Of a stretch of DNA of 36,068 nt, positions 1 through 8,450 are shown piece after piece. Each line of letters starts with the position of its first letter. Within the stretch, counting starts at the first letter, position 1. Made by a program: the position numbers and the translations under genes. The notes beneath the pieces are model-generated. The model was not told where the DNA came from, searched no databases, and saw nothing but the letters and a program-made list of their open reading frames with translations. This DNA comes from Rhodanobacteraceae bacterium (GTDB lineage Bacteria > Acidobacteriota > Terriglobia > Terriglobales > Acidobacteriaceae): contig JANXWZ010000151.1 of the NCBI GenBank assembly GCA_025350865.1, positions 1-36,068 on the forward strand, given 5' to 3'.

Positions 1-56
1 AAACCGGCAAACATTGCCGCTGCACCCATCCCCTGCAATAGATCGCGTCTTTTCAT
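1..56 (-). CDS. N-terminus of a Tat-exported protein (cut by window edge)
   Basis: Only the first 18 codons are inside the window. They begin at an ATG at 54-56 on the minus strand and read MKRRDLLQGMGAAAMF, a twin-arginine (RRDLLQ) leader followed by a small hydrophobic stretch, as in Tat substrates. The start lies 37 nt downstream of the stop of the FecR-domain gene on the same strand, so the two may be co-transcribed. The mature part is outside the window and the function cannot be told. Confidence 0.55.
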   Translation of the reverse strand, partial: MKRRDLLQGMGAAAMFAG

Positions 57-92
57 AACGGCAATTCTAGCCTGAAATCGCGCCGCATCGAT

Positions 93-1889
93 CTAGCGAG
101 GTTGCCCACCGCTTGGAGCAACGGGAGATGCAGGAGCAGGAGACGGCGCTGGTGCTGGGGCCGAAGATGGTTGCGAGCCTCCGAGGCCTTGGCCGCCTCC
201 CCCTCCGAACCCGCCTGATGGCGCCGACCCGCCACGCGAGAAATTTCCTCCGCCGGCGTTGGGGTTTGGACCGCGCATCTCCGACCCGCCGCCGGCATGC
301 ATCTGCAGCTCGCTACCGCGCCCGCCGATCGGCTCCATCTTCTGGCTCGTGCCAGTTGGGGCATTGGGAGATGATGGCCGCGGAACCATAAAGCTCTGGC
401 TCCGGCTGTCGAAAGTGATCGGCGTTGAACCGGAAACCTTGTTATCCGTCCCGGGACCCCGCAACATTCGTGCCTCAGCACGCGGAGTGTCCGCACGCTG
501 TAGCGCGACATAGGGGTCTCTGCGAAACTGCTTCGGTGCCTCATTGAGCGTCTTGATGTGGTCGGAGCCGCTATAGTCCACCATCTCGACTTTCAAACTG
601 TGGCCTTCCACCGGGTGTACGATCCCGTTCTTCACGTTGATCGGCAGCTTTCCGGTGGTGTCTCCCGGATGGATCGGCACAAACCCCACCGTATGCCCGG
701 TCTTCATCCAATGCACGGGTGGATAGGGGTGATGCTTTACGCCCGTCACCCACACATAGCGTCCCTGGTTCTGAAGCCAGCTACCTGAATGGCATACCGC
801 CCACTGGTACGGATAGAGCGATCCGAAGCCGTAAGCCGCAGGCAGCACCCCACTGCCGATCAGCATTCTGCGTCCCGTCGACGGGTCCACTTGATACTGG
901 TTATTCCAGGCGATGGGGGAGCACGGAAACGCCACGATCTGGTCTTCAATCGGCATCGACGGCGCAGCATTACCACGCTGCTTATTGTTCTTCGCGCCAC
1001 CCTTGGTCAACGCAGCCACGGACACCGTCTGCCGTGCCATCGCCGCCTTTTCAGGCTCGGTCATCTGCCCAGCCCAGCCGTTGGTCGGTTCCCAGCACGT
1101 TCCGTAAGGTGGGCAAGGAAAGAAGTGGCCCTGACCCTTCAGCTGAGCCAATCCGGGAATAGGCTGGCTCAAGCCTGCCTCCTTCATGGTCTCGGCCATC
1201 GAGTTATTTCGTGCAATGGCTCGCTCCATCACCCATTGGTCGAACGCAGTGTAGGAACCCTGGTCGGAGGTCTTTTCGGAGAGGGTTCGCTTCCCATTCT
1301 GATAGGTAATCGTGTGCCCGAGGCCCGCCGGTGCACGAGACGTTGTGCTGATCTCGTTTCCCAACGACGTCGCGGTCAAGCCATCGAGAAAACTGGTCAG
1401 TCGCGCATAGGTATGCATCGGAAACGGCACGGAAAACTTATTCTTCGGTGCCTGTATAAGAAAGGTCTCGCCCCCGCTCACCGGCTTTACATTGATCGAC
1501 ATCGTGCCGCTGAGAAGAGCAATGTTGGTCTGCGGAATACCGTTCGACGTGTACAGTTCGTTGAAAACCAGCACCGAGTTCTCGGCAAGATAGATGACCG
1601 ACGAATCTTCAAACTCAACTTCCGCCCGTCCATCCCCTGTGACAAGGCTATAGCCACTTTCGACCGGGAGATCGACAGCGGCCTTCTCCCAATCGGCACG
1701 TGTCTTCTTCCGGGCATCCTTGCCCCGCGATACACGCACATCGCCCTCGACAAAGCTCACTCGAACGATTTGAGGTTCGGGGTTGGCGGCATCCCGGCCT
1801 TGCGCTGACGAATCCTGCGCCCAACCTGTTGCCCTCACACCCGGCAGCAGCAGTGCCATTGCTACCCATCCACACAGAGCAAATCTCAT
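93..1889 (-). CDS. FecR-domain secreted protein
   Basis: Predicted 598-residue exported protein. I chose the ATG at 1889 because a GGAG lies 7 nt upstream and the protein then opens with a normal signal peptide (MRFALCGWVAMALLLPGVRA, cleavage near A-Q-D). The frame is open further up to 2054, with other ATGs at 1916 and 1952. After the signal comes a FecR-like segment of about 100 residues: SFVEGDVRVSRG, a central EVEFEDSSVIYLAENSVLVF and LLSGTMSINV. These are the repeated short beta strands typical of the FecR family. The middle part has aromatic and Cys-containing motifs (FPCPPYGTCW, WVTGVKHHPYPPVHW, GFVPIHPGD) that I cannot assign. The last 90 residues are Gly-, Ser-, Pro- and Ala-rich low complexity. 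No sigma/anti-sigma partner is adjacent, so a role in classical FecIR signalling is not supported. It is probably a periplasmic or surface protein. Confidence 0.8.
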   Translation of the reverse strand: MRFALCGWVAMALLLPGVRATGWAQDSSAQGRDAANPEPQIVRVSFVEGDVRVSRGKDARKKTRADWEKAAVDLPVESGYSLVTGDGRAEVEFEDSSVIYLAENSVLVFNELYTSNGIPQTNIALLSGTMSINVKPVSGGETFLIQAPKNKFSVPFPMHTYARLTSFLDGLTATSLGNEISTTSRAPAGLGHTITYQNGKRTLSEKTSDQGSYTAFDQWVMERAIARNNSMAETMKEAGLSQPIPGLAQLKGQGHFFPCPPYGTCWEPTNGWAGQMTEPEKAAMARQTVSVAALTKGGAKNNKQRGNAAPSMPIEDQIVAFPCSPIAWNNQYQVDPSTGRRMLIGSGVLPAAYGFGSLYPYQWAVCHSGSWLQNQGRYVWVTGVKHHPYPPVHWMKTGHTVGFVPIHPGDTTGKLPINVKNGIVHPVEGHSLKVEMVDYSGSDHIKTLNEAPKQFRRDPYVALQRADTPRAEARMLRGPGTDNKVSGSTPITFDSRSQSFMVPRPSSPNAPTGTSQKMEPIGGRGSELQMHAGGGSEMRGPNPNAGGGNFSRGGSAPSGGFGGGGGQGLGGSQPSSAPAPAPSPAPASPVAPSGGQPR

Positions 1890-2078
1890 TGGTAGTCTCC
1901 GCAGCGTCAACGGCATTGGTCGCCTGTCAATCTGAATTCTGGCTTGCGTCATACGCTTTTCAATCAACCTTAGCGTCGCATTGCGAGAGAATCGTCTCCG
2001 AAAGCCACTGACCGATAATTCCTGGAAGTGACGTGAGTTACCTTGCAGCCCCACCCCCGATGAACTAACCTTGGCCCC

Positions 2079-3713
2079 ATGCGTCTAGCACGACTTGTAG
2101 CAACGTTCGCACTGAGCCTCTCCGCGTCTGCCCAATCCATGCCCGGCATGGACAACCAGCATCACCATGACGCCTCCGCTGAAAAGCTTGGCGAGGTCCA
2201 CTTCGCCGTCTCGTGCAAGCCCACCACCAAGGCTCCGTTTGAGCGCGGGATTGCGCTGCTCCACTCCTTCGGATACACCGAAGCCGAAGAGCAGTTCCGT
2301 GAGATGGCCACCGCCGACCCCGCCTGCGCCATGGCCCACTGGGGAATCGCGATGAGCCAGTTCCACGAGCTCTGGGGCCGCCCCGACGAAGCCGCCGTAA
2401 AGACCGGCACCGCGGAGATGAAAAAGGCGCGTGAACTAGCCGCGAAATCTCCCAAGCCGACCCCGCGCGAACTCGCCTACATCAGCTCCCTGGCCGACTT
2501 CTACACCACCGCCCCACAGGGATTCCAAAAGGCCGCCGACGGCTACGCTGCTTCCATGGCCGCGCTCCACGCCGCCTACCCGGCAGATAACGAAGGTGCC
2601 GCCTTCTACGCTCTCTCGCTCCTCGCCGCTGTAGCGCCAGACGATACTTCGCTCACCAAAGAGCGCAAAGCCCTCAGCGTCCTCGTCCCGCTCTTCAAGG
2701 CGCATCCCGAGCACCCCGGCCTGGCTCACTACATCATCCACACCTGCGACACGCCCGCGCTTGCCGCAGACGGTTTCGAAGCCGCCAAAATCTACGCCAG
2801 CATCGCGCCCTCGTCCGCCCACGCCACCCACATGCCCGGCCACATCTTCGCCCGGCTCGGCATGTGGCCGGAGGACATCGCCTCCAACCTCGCTTCCGTC
2901 GCCGCGTCCGAGAAGTCCGAAGCCGCACATGAGCCCGGCGCTGCCCACCAGCTCCACGCCGATGAGTTCCTCATCTACGCCTGGCTGCAGGTCGGCGAAG
3001 ATGACAAAGCCCGCGCCCTGACCGCCAAAATGCGCACCCTCGGCGAGAAGATGGCCGCCATGCCCGGCATGGACGACATGAAGAACGAGGGCCCCAGCTT
3101 CGACAACGAACTCCGCGTCGTCTACGCCATGGAGATGCACGACTGGAAGCAGCTGGCCGCCGTCCAGCCCGCCCCCGGCTCAAACTACTCCGACAGCTTC
3201 CAGGTCTGGTGGGGACAAGCCATCGCCGCCGGCCACCTGCACGACGCGAAGCTCGCAACGGCTGCTCTCGCCGCGTATGACAAAGATCTCGAAGAGATGA
3301 AGAAGTCGCCCTACGCCGACGCAATCGAAGGCGCGCAGGTCCGGCGCAACGTCATCGTCGCATGGAAAGCCTACGCCGAAGATCATCCCGACGAGGCCAT
3401 CGCCGCCATGCGTAAATCCGCCGACCAGCAGGACAAGCTCGGCCAGGGCGAGGTCGACATCCCATCGCGCGAGATGCTCGGCGACCTTCTGATGCTGCTG
3501 CACCAACCGGCAGCCGCTCTTACCGAATACAAGACCGCCCTCAAGCTAAGCCCCAACCGCCTCAACGGCCTGCTCAGCGCTGGCGCCACCGCAGACGCCG
3601 TCGGCCAAAAATCCGACGCCAAGATGTACTACGCCGCAGCCTGGCACAACACCCACGACGGTCACGCAACGCAACGCGTCCAGCCCGCTAAAGCGTTCCT
3701 TTTATCCCACTAA
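2079..3713 (+). CDS. secreted TPR-repeat protein
   Basis: 544 residues. The N-terminus MRLARLVATFALSLSASAQ is a signal peptide. It is followed by a Met/His-rich stretch (SMPGMDNQHHHD) and a related MAAMPGMDDMKN motif near residue 328, which resemble copper-binding Met/His motifs. The body is helical with TPR-like units, for example FERGIALLHSFGYTEAEEQF, AMAHWGIAMS and, near the C-terminus, LHQPAAALTEYKTALKLSPN. A conserved AHYIIHTCDTP / HATHMPGHIFARLG region (about residues 215-260) gives it the look of a specific family rather than a generic TPR protein. No catalytic motif is recognised. The gene stands alone, divergent from the FecR-domain gene. No clear Shine-Dalgarno is seen before the ATG. 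Confidence 0.88.
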   Translation: MRLARLVATFALSLSASAQSMPGMDNQHHHDASAEKLGEVHFAVSCKPTTKAPFERGIALLHSFGYTEAEEQFREMATADPACAMAHWGIAMSQFHELWGRPDEAAVKTGTAEMKKARELAAKSPKPTPRELAYISSLADFYTTAPQGFQKAADGYAASMAALHAAYPADNEGAAFYALSLLAAVAPDDTSLTKERKALSVLVPLFKAHPEHPGLAHYIIHTCDTPALAADGFEAAKIYASIAPSSAHATHMPGHIFARLGMWPEDIASNLASVAASEKSEAAHEPGAAHQLHADEFLIYAWLQVGEDDKARALTAKMRTLGEKMAAMPGMDDMKNEGPSFDNELRVVYAMEMHDWKQLAAVQPAPGSNYSDSFQVWWGQAIAAGHLHDAKLATAALAAYDKDLEEMKKSPYADAIEGAQVRRNVIVAWKAYAEDHPDEAIAAMRKSADQQDKLGQGEVDIPSREMLGDLLMLLHQPAAALTEYKTALKLSPNRLNGLLSAGATADAVGQKSDAKMYYAAAWHNTHDGHATQRVQPAKAFLLSH

Positions 3714-3716
3714 ACT

Positions 3717-3836
3717 CCCGGGTGTGCCCCATCCTCGCGACAGCACCATCGTCGCAGGGTGGGGTAATACGGTTCGGGGAAGCGTACCGTTCTTCCCTGC
3801 GGTATCCGTCAGGGGTATCGAGCCTACGGCTCGACC
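3717..3836 (+). repeat. GGGTGYCCCAT-type stem-loop repeat, copy 1
   Basis: It begins 4 nt after the TPR gene stop. CCCCATCCTCGCGAC (3728-3742) pairs with GTCGCAGGGTGGGG (3751-3764). It is followed by a second arm, GGTATCG..., with a TCGAGCC / GGCTCGA hairpin and then the shared sequence CGACCGTCTTC near 3834-3844. The same order of parts is seen at 12228-12298, and shorter copies occur at 13651 and 14031. The 129-nt gap to the next gene is almost entirely this element. Confidence 0.6.
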
Positions 3837-3842
3837 GTCTTC

Positions 3843-4508
3843 TCACCGAAGCGCCATCAAATCTGCAAAGCAAAATCCATCCCGCACCACAACCTCACCC
3901 AACTGCACCGCAATCGCCTCCCGAAAAACCGGCGACGCATGACAAAACGTATGAAACTCACCATTCTCCCCGCAAGGATCAACCCCCTCCGGCAACTCCC
4001 GCAGCAGAGCCTCATTGAACTCCCGCCCCGCAAAACTCTCCGGCAGTTTGCGAGAATCCACACAAGTCAATTTAGCCCGCACTCCCGCCGCAATCATCTC
4101 GCGAGCCAACTCCCGCGTCGGAATATCCCAGCACGGAAACACCGGCTCTAGCCCCGTCCCCGCCAACTGCTTCTCGCGATACGCCCGAACGTCCCGCAGA
4201 TACAAATCCCCAAACGCCACCTGGTCGATCCCTTCAGCCACCGCCCGCTCGCACACACCCTTCATCTGTGCGTCGTACTGCTCATTCGTACACGGCCACG
4301 GCAGCGGAATCTCCCACAACGGCAGCCCCGCCCGCTCGGCCTGCATCTGCACCAACTCGCGCCGAACCGCGTGCATCGCCACCCGTCCAAACGCCTCGTT
4401 GAACGTCGTTACCAACGCCACAACCTCGCAGTCCTCACACTGTAGAAGCAGGTGCAAGGCCCACGCACAATCCTTGCCGCTCGACCACGACAGCAGTACC
4501 CGCTTCAC
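3843..4508 (-). CDS. Dph6-like PP-loop ATP-binding protein (MJ0570/DUF71 family)
   Basis: 221 residues starting with GTG at 4506-4508. That start overlaps the TGA of the upstream glycoside hydrolase gene (4 nt, GTGA), so the two are translationally coupled. The N-terminus MKRVLLSWSSGKDCAWAL holds the SSGKDC PP-loop that binds ATP in N-type ATP pyrophosphatases. The middle has QVAFGDLYLRDVRAYRE, and the C-terminus has the family signature DPCGENGEFHTF. In eukaryotes and archaea the family amidates diphthine on EF2. Bacteria do not make diphthamide, so the substrate here is unknown; an ATP-dependent amidation or ligation is an inference from fold only. Length and motifs are complete. Confidence 0.88.
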   Translation of the reverse strand: MKRVLLSWSSGKDCAWALHLLLQCEDCEVVALVTTFNEAFGRVAMHAVRRELVQMQAERAGLPLWEIPLPWPCTNEQYDAQMKGVCERAVAEGIDQVAFGDLYLRDVRAYREKQLAGTGLEPVFPCWDIPTRELAREMIAAGVRAKLTCVDSRKLPESFAGREFNEALLRELPEGVDPCGENGEFHTFCHASPVFREAIAVQLGEVVVRDGFCFADLMALR

Positions 4509-6085
4509 GCTCTCACCTTGATCCGCTCATTGCCCGTAAGCGTCACCCTCCGCACGCCGCTCTTGGGCCGCGTGAGCGTCACCGTCTGCTCGCCCTCGAC
4601 GATCCCCACCAACTCCACCGCCGCCCCATACAAATCCGTCACCAGACGAGCCGTTCCGTCCACGCGCGCGATCTTCTTACCCGCCCGCATAAGGTCCGCG
4701 CCGCCCTTCTCGTACTTCATCTCCATCATCATTCCGGAGTTCGTCTTCAACGCGAACCGCGCACCCTCCGCCGCCGCGCAACCCGGTCGCACAGACCACT
4801 CGATCAGGCCCGCATCTTCCCGAATCCCCGCCAGCCGCCACGTGTACTCCACCAGAACCAGCGCCGCAGGCGAGTAGCCTTTGCTGCCACCATCCGTAAA
4901 CTCCCCCGTCATCGGGTCCAGCTGCTGCCTGAAGGTCCCGTCCTTGATTAGCGCCTCACTCCACGCCTGCATCATCGTGCCCATCTCCGCGTGCTTGCCG
5001 TAGAACTCCATCCACCTCGGAGCCCGCAACGCCGTCAGCGCCTGGCTCGCCCCGCCCCAGCTATTACGCGGGATCGGCCGCACAAACGCCGGGTCATCCT
5101 GCGCAATCGAAGCCAGCGGATACGGCGCCCAGAACGCGCCCGTCTTGTGCAGCTGCCGCACCCACATCCGCTCGAACATCTCCGCCGTCACAACATGCTC
5201 GCCCGCCACCCGCGTCAGCAGGTCTCCGCGCACTTTGACGAACTTGTTATTCGCATCCAGGTCATAAAACGAGGCATCCTCATCCACCCACAGCTTCGCC
5301 ACGATCAGCTTGCGAATTGCCTCAGCCCGCTCATCCCACTGCGCCGCTTCAGCCTGACGGCCCAGCGCGCGAGCCATCTTCGCCAGCGCAACCCTTCCGC
5401 CATACCCGGTCGCCGACAAGTCCGGACACAGCCTCGGCAACCCCAGCCCCTCCGGAAACCGCTTGGCATCGCTGTCCGGACAACGGTTCGGAATCCCCTT
5501 CCAGCGCGGTGAGTTATCGTGCCCCGTGTCGTACGTACAGAAGCCCTCAATCAGCCCCGTCCCGCGTGTATTGCGGAACTTCATCAGCCACAGCTCCCAC
5601 CGCGCACACGCCTCGTACGCCTTGTGCAGCAGCTCCTCATTGCTCGTAGCCTCGGCCAGCTCCCACGCCGTAGCGGCGATCGGCACCACCATCTGGATCT
5701 GCCCGTAGCCCGCTTCGGTCTTCTTGTTGTTCGATGGAAACTGCCCATCCGGACGCTGCAGCGCAAAGAACGTCAGATGGTTGTTGATCGCTGCCTGCAA
5801 ATTCCAGCGCCGGTACGCCAACCCCTCCAGCGGCCCGCACTCCAGCCACATCCCCGCGTACTCCGCGCCTTCAATCAGCACCGGCCCGTCGAACCGCCCG
5901 TAAGGATGCGGCGGCATCACCTGGACATTGCCCGCCAATATCTCGAGAGCACGGTCGTAGCCCTTCTGCCATGCAGCGTTCTTCGTCACAAATACCGGTG
6001 CATCGCTCGCAACCTCCGCCCGAACACCCGTCGCCGCCAACCCGGCCGCCGCCGCCGTACCGCGCAAAAAGTCTCGTCGTTGCAT
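4505..6085 (-). CDS. Tat-exported glycoside hydrolase of the MGH1/GH63-C-like (alpha/alpha)6 type
   Basis: 526 residues from the ATG at 6085, chosen over a longer open frame because GAGG lies 5 nt upstream and the protein then starts MQRRDFLRGTAAAAGLAA, a twin-arginine signal. The mature protein looks like an (alpha/alpha)6 barrel glycosidase. Examples are LECGPLEGLAYRRWNLQAAI, PDGQFPSNN, CTYDTGHDNSPRW, LSATGYGGRVALAKMARALG, FWAPYPLASIAQDDP, NSWGGASQALTALRAPR and a GGSKGYSPAALVLVEYTWRL segment before a beta-rich C-terminal 90 residues. I read it as an MGH1-like (mannosylglycerate hydrolase/GH63-related) hydrolase acting in the periplasm; the substrate cannot be named. It forms a two-gene unit with the Dph6-like gene and is divergent from the SRPBCC gene. 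Confidence 0.82.
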   Translation of the reverse strand: MQRRDFLRGTAAAAGLAATGVRAEVASDAPVFVTKNAAWQKGYDRALEILAGNVQVMPPHPYGRFDGPVLIEGAEYAGMWLECGPLEGLAYRRWNLQAAINNHLTFFALQRPDGQFPSNNKKTEAGYGQIQMVVPIAATAWELAEATSNEELLHKAYEACARWELWLMKFRNTRGTGLIEGFCTYDTGHDNSPRWKGIPNRCPDSDAKRFPEGLGLPRLCPDLSATGYGGRVALAKMARALGRQAEAAQWDERAEAIRKLIVAKLWVDEDASFYDLDANNKFVKVRGDLLTRVAGEHVVTAEMFERMWVRQLHKTGAFWAPYPLASIAQDDPAFVRPIPRNSWGGASQALTALRAPRWMEFYGKHAEMGTMMQAWSEALIKDGTFRQQLDPMTGEFTDGGSKGYSPAALVLVEYTWRLAGIREDAGLIEWSVRPGCAAAEGARFALKTNSGMMMEMKYEKGGADLMRAGKKIARVDGTARLVTDLYGAAVELVGIVEGEQTVTLTRPKSGVRRVTLTGNERIKVRA

Positions 6086-6196
6086 AAAGTCCTCGCCCCC
6101 ACCATACCGCACTTGATTTTTCTTCCCGTTACGGCGCGTTCTGCTGTAACTTCATCCTGTCTTCTCCCCGTAAATCTGATCAGGTGAGGAACTTCA

Positions 6197-6733
6197 ATGA
6201 AGACTCTGCTGCGCGTGATCCTTGTCATCCTCGGCATCCTTGTCGTGATCGTCCTCGGCGCCTACGCCGACGGCGCGATGATGCCCCTCGAGCACACCGT
6301 CTCCGTCTCAGGAGTGGTGGCGGCCTCACCCGAAAAAGTCTTTGCGCGCATCATCGACATCGCTGCCGGATCAACCTGGCGCCCCGAAGTCAAAAACGTC
6401 ACCGTGCTTCCCAAAGACAACAGCCGCGACGCATGGATCGAAGACCTCGGCTCCGGCCAGACCATGAAATTCCTCGCCATCACCACCGTCCCGCCCGACG
6501 CCTCCGGCCACGCCATCCGAGTCGTCAAGCTCGACGATCCCGGAGCCCAGTACGGCGGCGTCTGGACCTACGACCTCTCGCCCGGCCCCACCCCCGGCAC
6601 CACCAACCTCACCATCACCGAAGCCGGCTACATCAACCCGCCCATCTACCGCTTCATGATGGCCCACGTCTTCGGCACCACCAAGAATCTGCAGGAATAC
6701 ATGAACCACATCCAGGCCGCCACAAAGTCCTAA
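6197..6733 (+). CDS. membrane-anchored SRPBCC (START/Bet v1-like) protein
   Basis: 178 residues. GAGG lies 7 nt before the ATG. Residues 3-22 (TLLRVILVILGILVVIVLGA) form an N-terminal membrane anchor. The rest fits the polyketide cyclase/START-like fold: VSGVVAASPEKVFARIID at the start, a central strand run VKNVTVLP...WIEDL, and the closing helix YRFMMAHVFGTTKNLQEYMNHIQ. Such domains bind hydrophobic ligands in a deep cavity; the ligand is unknown. It is transcribed alone and is divergent from the glycoside hydrolase gene, with 111 nt between starts. Confidence 0.82.
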   Translation: MKTLLRVILVILGILVVIVLGAYADGAMMPLEHTVSVSGVVAASPEKVFARIIDIAAGSTWRPEVKNVTVLPKDNSRDAWIEDLGSGQTMKFLAITTVPPDASGHAIRVVKLDDPGAQYGGVWTYDLSPGPTPGTTNLTITEAGYINPPIYRFMMAHVFGTTKNLQEYMNHIQAATKS

Positions 6734-6735
6734 AC

Positions 6736-6763
6736 ACTACCAACTATCAACTACCAACTGTTT
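6736..6763 (+). repeat. ACTAYCA heptad tract, copy 1
   Basis: Three heptads of consensus ACTAYCA start at 6736, 6743 and 6750 and are closed by ACTGTTT. The tract lies between the stops of two converging genes. The same units, again closed by ACTGTTY, occur at 23800-23827, and a looser version at 28172-28206. Confidence 0.6.
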
Positions 6764-6766
6764 TCT

Positions 6767-8314
6767 CTACTTCCCATCCGTAGGAGCCGCCTGCATCACC
6801 GCAAACACCGGCACCACACTCTTGCCCGCAGCCTCGCCCACCACATCCGGCCCAAGTTCCACCTGCGTCCGCACGACTGCATCCGCCACCATCCGCCCAA
6901 ACACAACCTGCCCATGCGGATTCAAGTGCGTCCGGTCCAGCGTCGTAGTCTTGTTCTCCGCTCCCGCATCCACGTGCGCAACCGCGTCGAACTCATCTGC
7001 CTGCTCTTGCGTCATGTGGTTCAGCAGCGCGGTCGACATCGAATCTAAATCCACCACTGTCAAATCCAGCTCCGCGCCAACCTTTCGCGTGGCCTCCGCG
7101 TAGTCCTTCAAATCCTGAACGACCTTCCCATCCCGGAAGGTCCTGCGAGAGAGCGAAGTCACCAAAATCGGCACCCCGCCGATCGCCCGCACATCCGCGC
7201 AATACCGCTTCAGGTAGGTCTGAAACGACCCATCCGCATCCGTGTGCCGCCTGGGGTCGCTCTTCTGGTCGTTGTGCCCAAACTGGATGAAGTAGTAGTC
7301 GCCCTTCTCCGCCAGCGCCTTAGCCCACGCGCCCTCGTTGACAAAGCTCTTCGTACTCCGGCCATTCAGTGCCAGGTCGATGCACGTCACATTCGGTGTC
7401 ATCACCTTGCAGAATCCCGGTCCCCATCCGCCTTCCGTTGCGACGGTGGAATCCCCCACCAGCACAATCTTTACAGGCCCACCCGTCACTCCATCGCCGA
7501 TCACCTTCATCGCCTTGACGCCCTCAACAGATAGCGTCGCCGCTTCCCTCTTCACCAGCGGTTTGATCTGGGGCACGAGCTTTCCGAGATCGACCGTCAC
7601 CATCCGCCCGAACACATAGCTCCCCGCCCAATTCAGATGGGTCTTGTCGAAGATCGTCTTGCCGTTGTTATCCTTCTTCGTAATCGCGAGCTTGTTGCCC
7701 GCAGCCTCGCCGATCTTGTCGAGGTACGCGATGCTCTCCGTTTGTAGATCAATCAGCGGAACCTTCATCTCTGCCGCAACCTTCTTCATCGTGGCCGAGT
7801 GCCCCGTCAAATCCGAGTGAATCTTCCCATCCGCCTCGAAGTATCTCCGGGTCAACGGCGTACACAGCACCGGCTTGATCCCTGCCGCGCGAGCTTCCGT
7901 CACATACCGCCGCAGGTTCGCGTCATACTCCACCATCGACACTTGCCGGTCGTTCTCCGCGACCCCGTCCACCTTCTCCATGTCGTTATGCCCGAACTGG
8001 ATCACCATGTAATCCGGCTTCGTCAGCAGAGCCTTATCCCACAACCCCAGCGACCGAAACGTCTTCGTACTCGCCCCGCCGCGAGACATATTCACGCAGT
8101 CCACCGCAACCGTAAAGTTCGCGCAGAAGCCCCGCCCATAGCCCGCATTATTCGTCTGCGTCGAGTCGCCGATCAAGTCGACCCGAACGGTCGTTCCCGG
8201 CCGCCGCACCGCCGCCGTAGCTGCATCAAACGCACGCGCCGGATCGCCCTGCGCCATCGCCGTACCCGCCAGAATCAAGCAGGCAGCCACCCGAAACATC
8301 GTTGTCCGAATCAT
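6767..8314 (-). CDS. secreted protein with two SGNH/GDSL esterase domains (rhamnogalacturonan acetylesterase-like)
   Basis: 515 residues from the ATG at 8314. AGGTAGGA just upstream supports this start, and it gives a signal peptide ([20 protein letters not shown]). Domain 1 has VDLIGDST (Ser about residue 51), [11 protein letters not shown] and [16 protein letters not shown]. Domain 2 repeats the pattern with [28 protein letters not shown] and [16 protein letters not shown]. Each half therefore has its own nucleophilic Ser, oxyanion-hole Asn (GHND) and Asp-x-x-His pair, so both look active. The closest named family is the rhamnogalacturonan acetylesterase-like SGNH hydrolases, which remove acetyl groups from pectin side chains; the actual substrate is inferred. 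It is divergent from pckG, with 136 nt between starts. Confidence 0.88.
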   Translation of the reverse strand: MIRTTMFRVAACLILAGTAMAQGDPARAFDAATAAVRRPGTTVRVDLIGDSTQTNNAGYGRGFCANFTVAVDCVNMSRGGASTKTFRSLGLWDKALLTKPDYMVIQFGHNDMEKVDGVAENDRQVSMVEYDANLRRYVTEARAAGIKPVLCTPLTRRYFEADGKIHSDLTGHSATMKKVAAEMKVPLIDLQTESIAYLDKIGEAAGNKLAITKKDNNGKTIFDKTHLNWAGSYVFGRMVTVDLGKLVPQIKPLVKREAATLSVEGVKAMKVIGDGVTGGPVKIVLVGDSTVATEGGWGPGFCKVMTPNVTCIDLALNGRSTKSFVNEGAWAKALAEKGDYYFIQFGHNDQKSDPRRHTDADGSFQTYLKRYCADVRAIGGVPILVTSLSRRTFRDGKVVQDLKDYAEATRKVGAELDLTVVDLDSMSTALLNHMTQEQADEFDAVAHVDAGAENKTTTLDRTHLNPHGQVVFGRMVADAVVRTQVELGPDVVGEAAGKSVVPVFAVMQAAPTDGK

Positions 8315-8450
8315 TGGTCCTACCTCGTTTCCAGATGGTACCGCATCGCCTTCGTGTACCGTAACCACACCGTTCTGGCGTCAAACCCCGTCCAATATTC
8401 GCCCACCTGCGTTGACAGCCCTTCCCCCGCAAGCGAACACTGGTACAAAC

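Noticed and set aside
8413..8418. TTGACA as a -35 box for pckG
   Set aside because: No acceptable -10 lies 16-18 nt downstream; the nearest TACAAA is too far and abuts the ATG.
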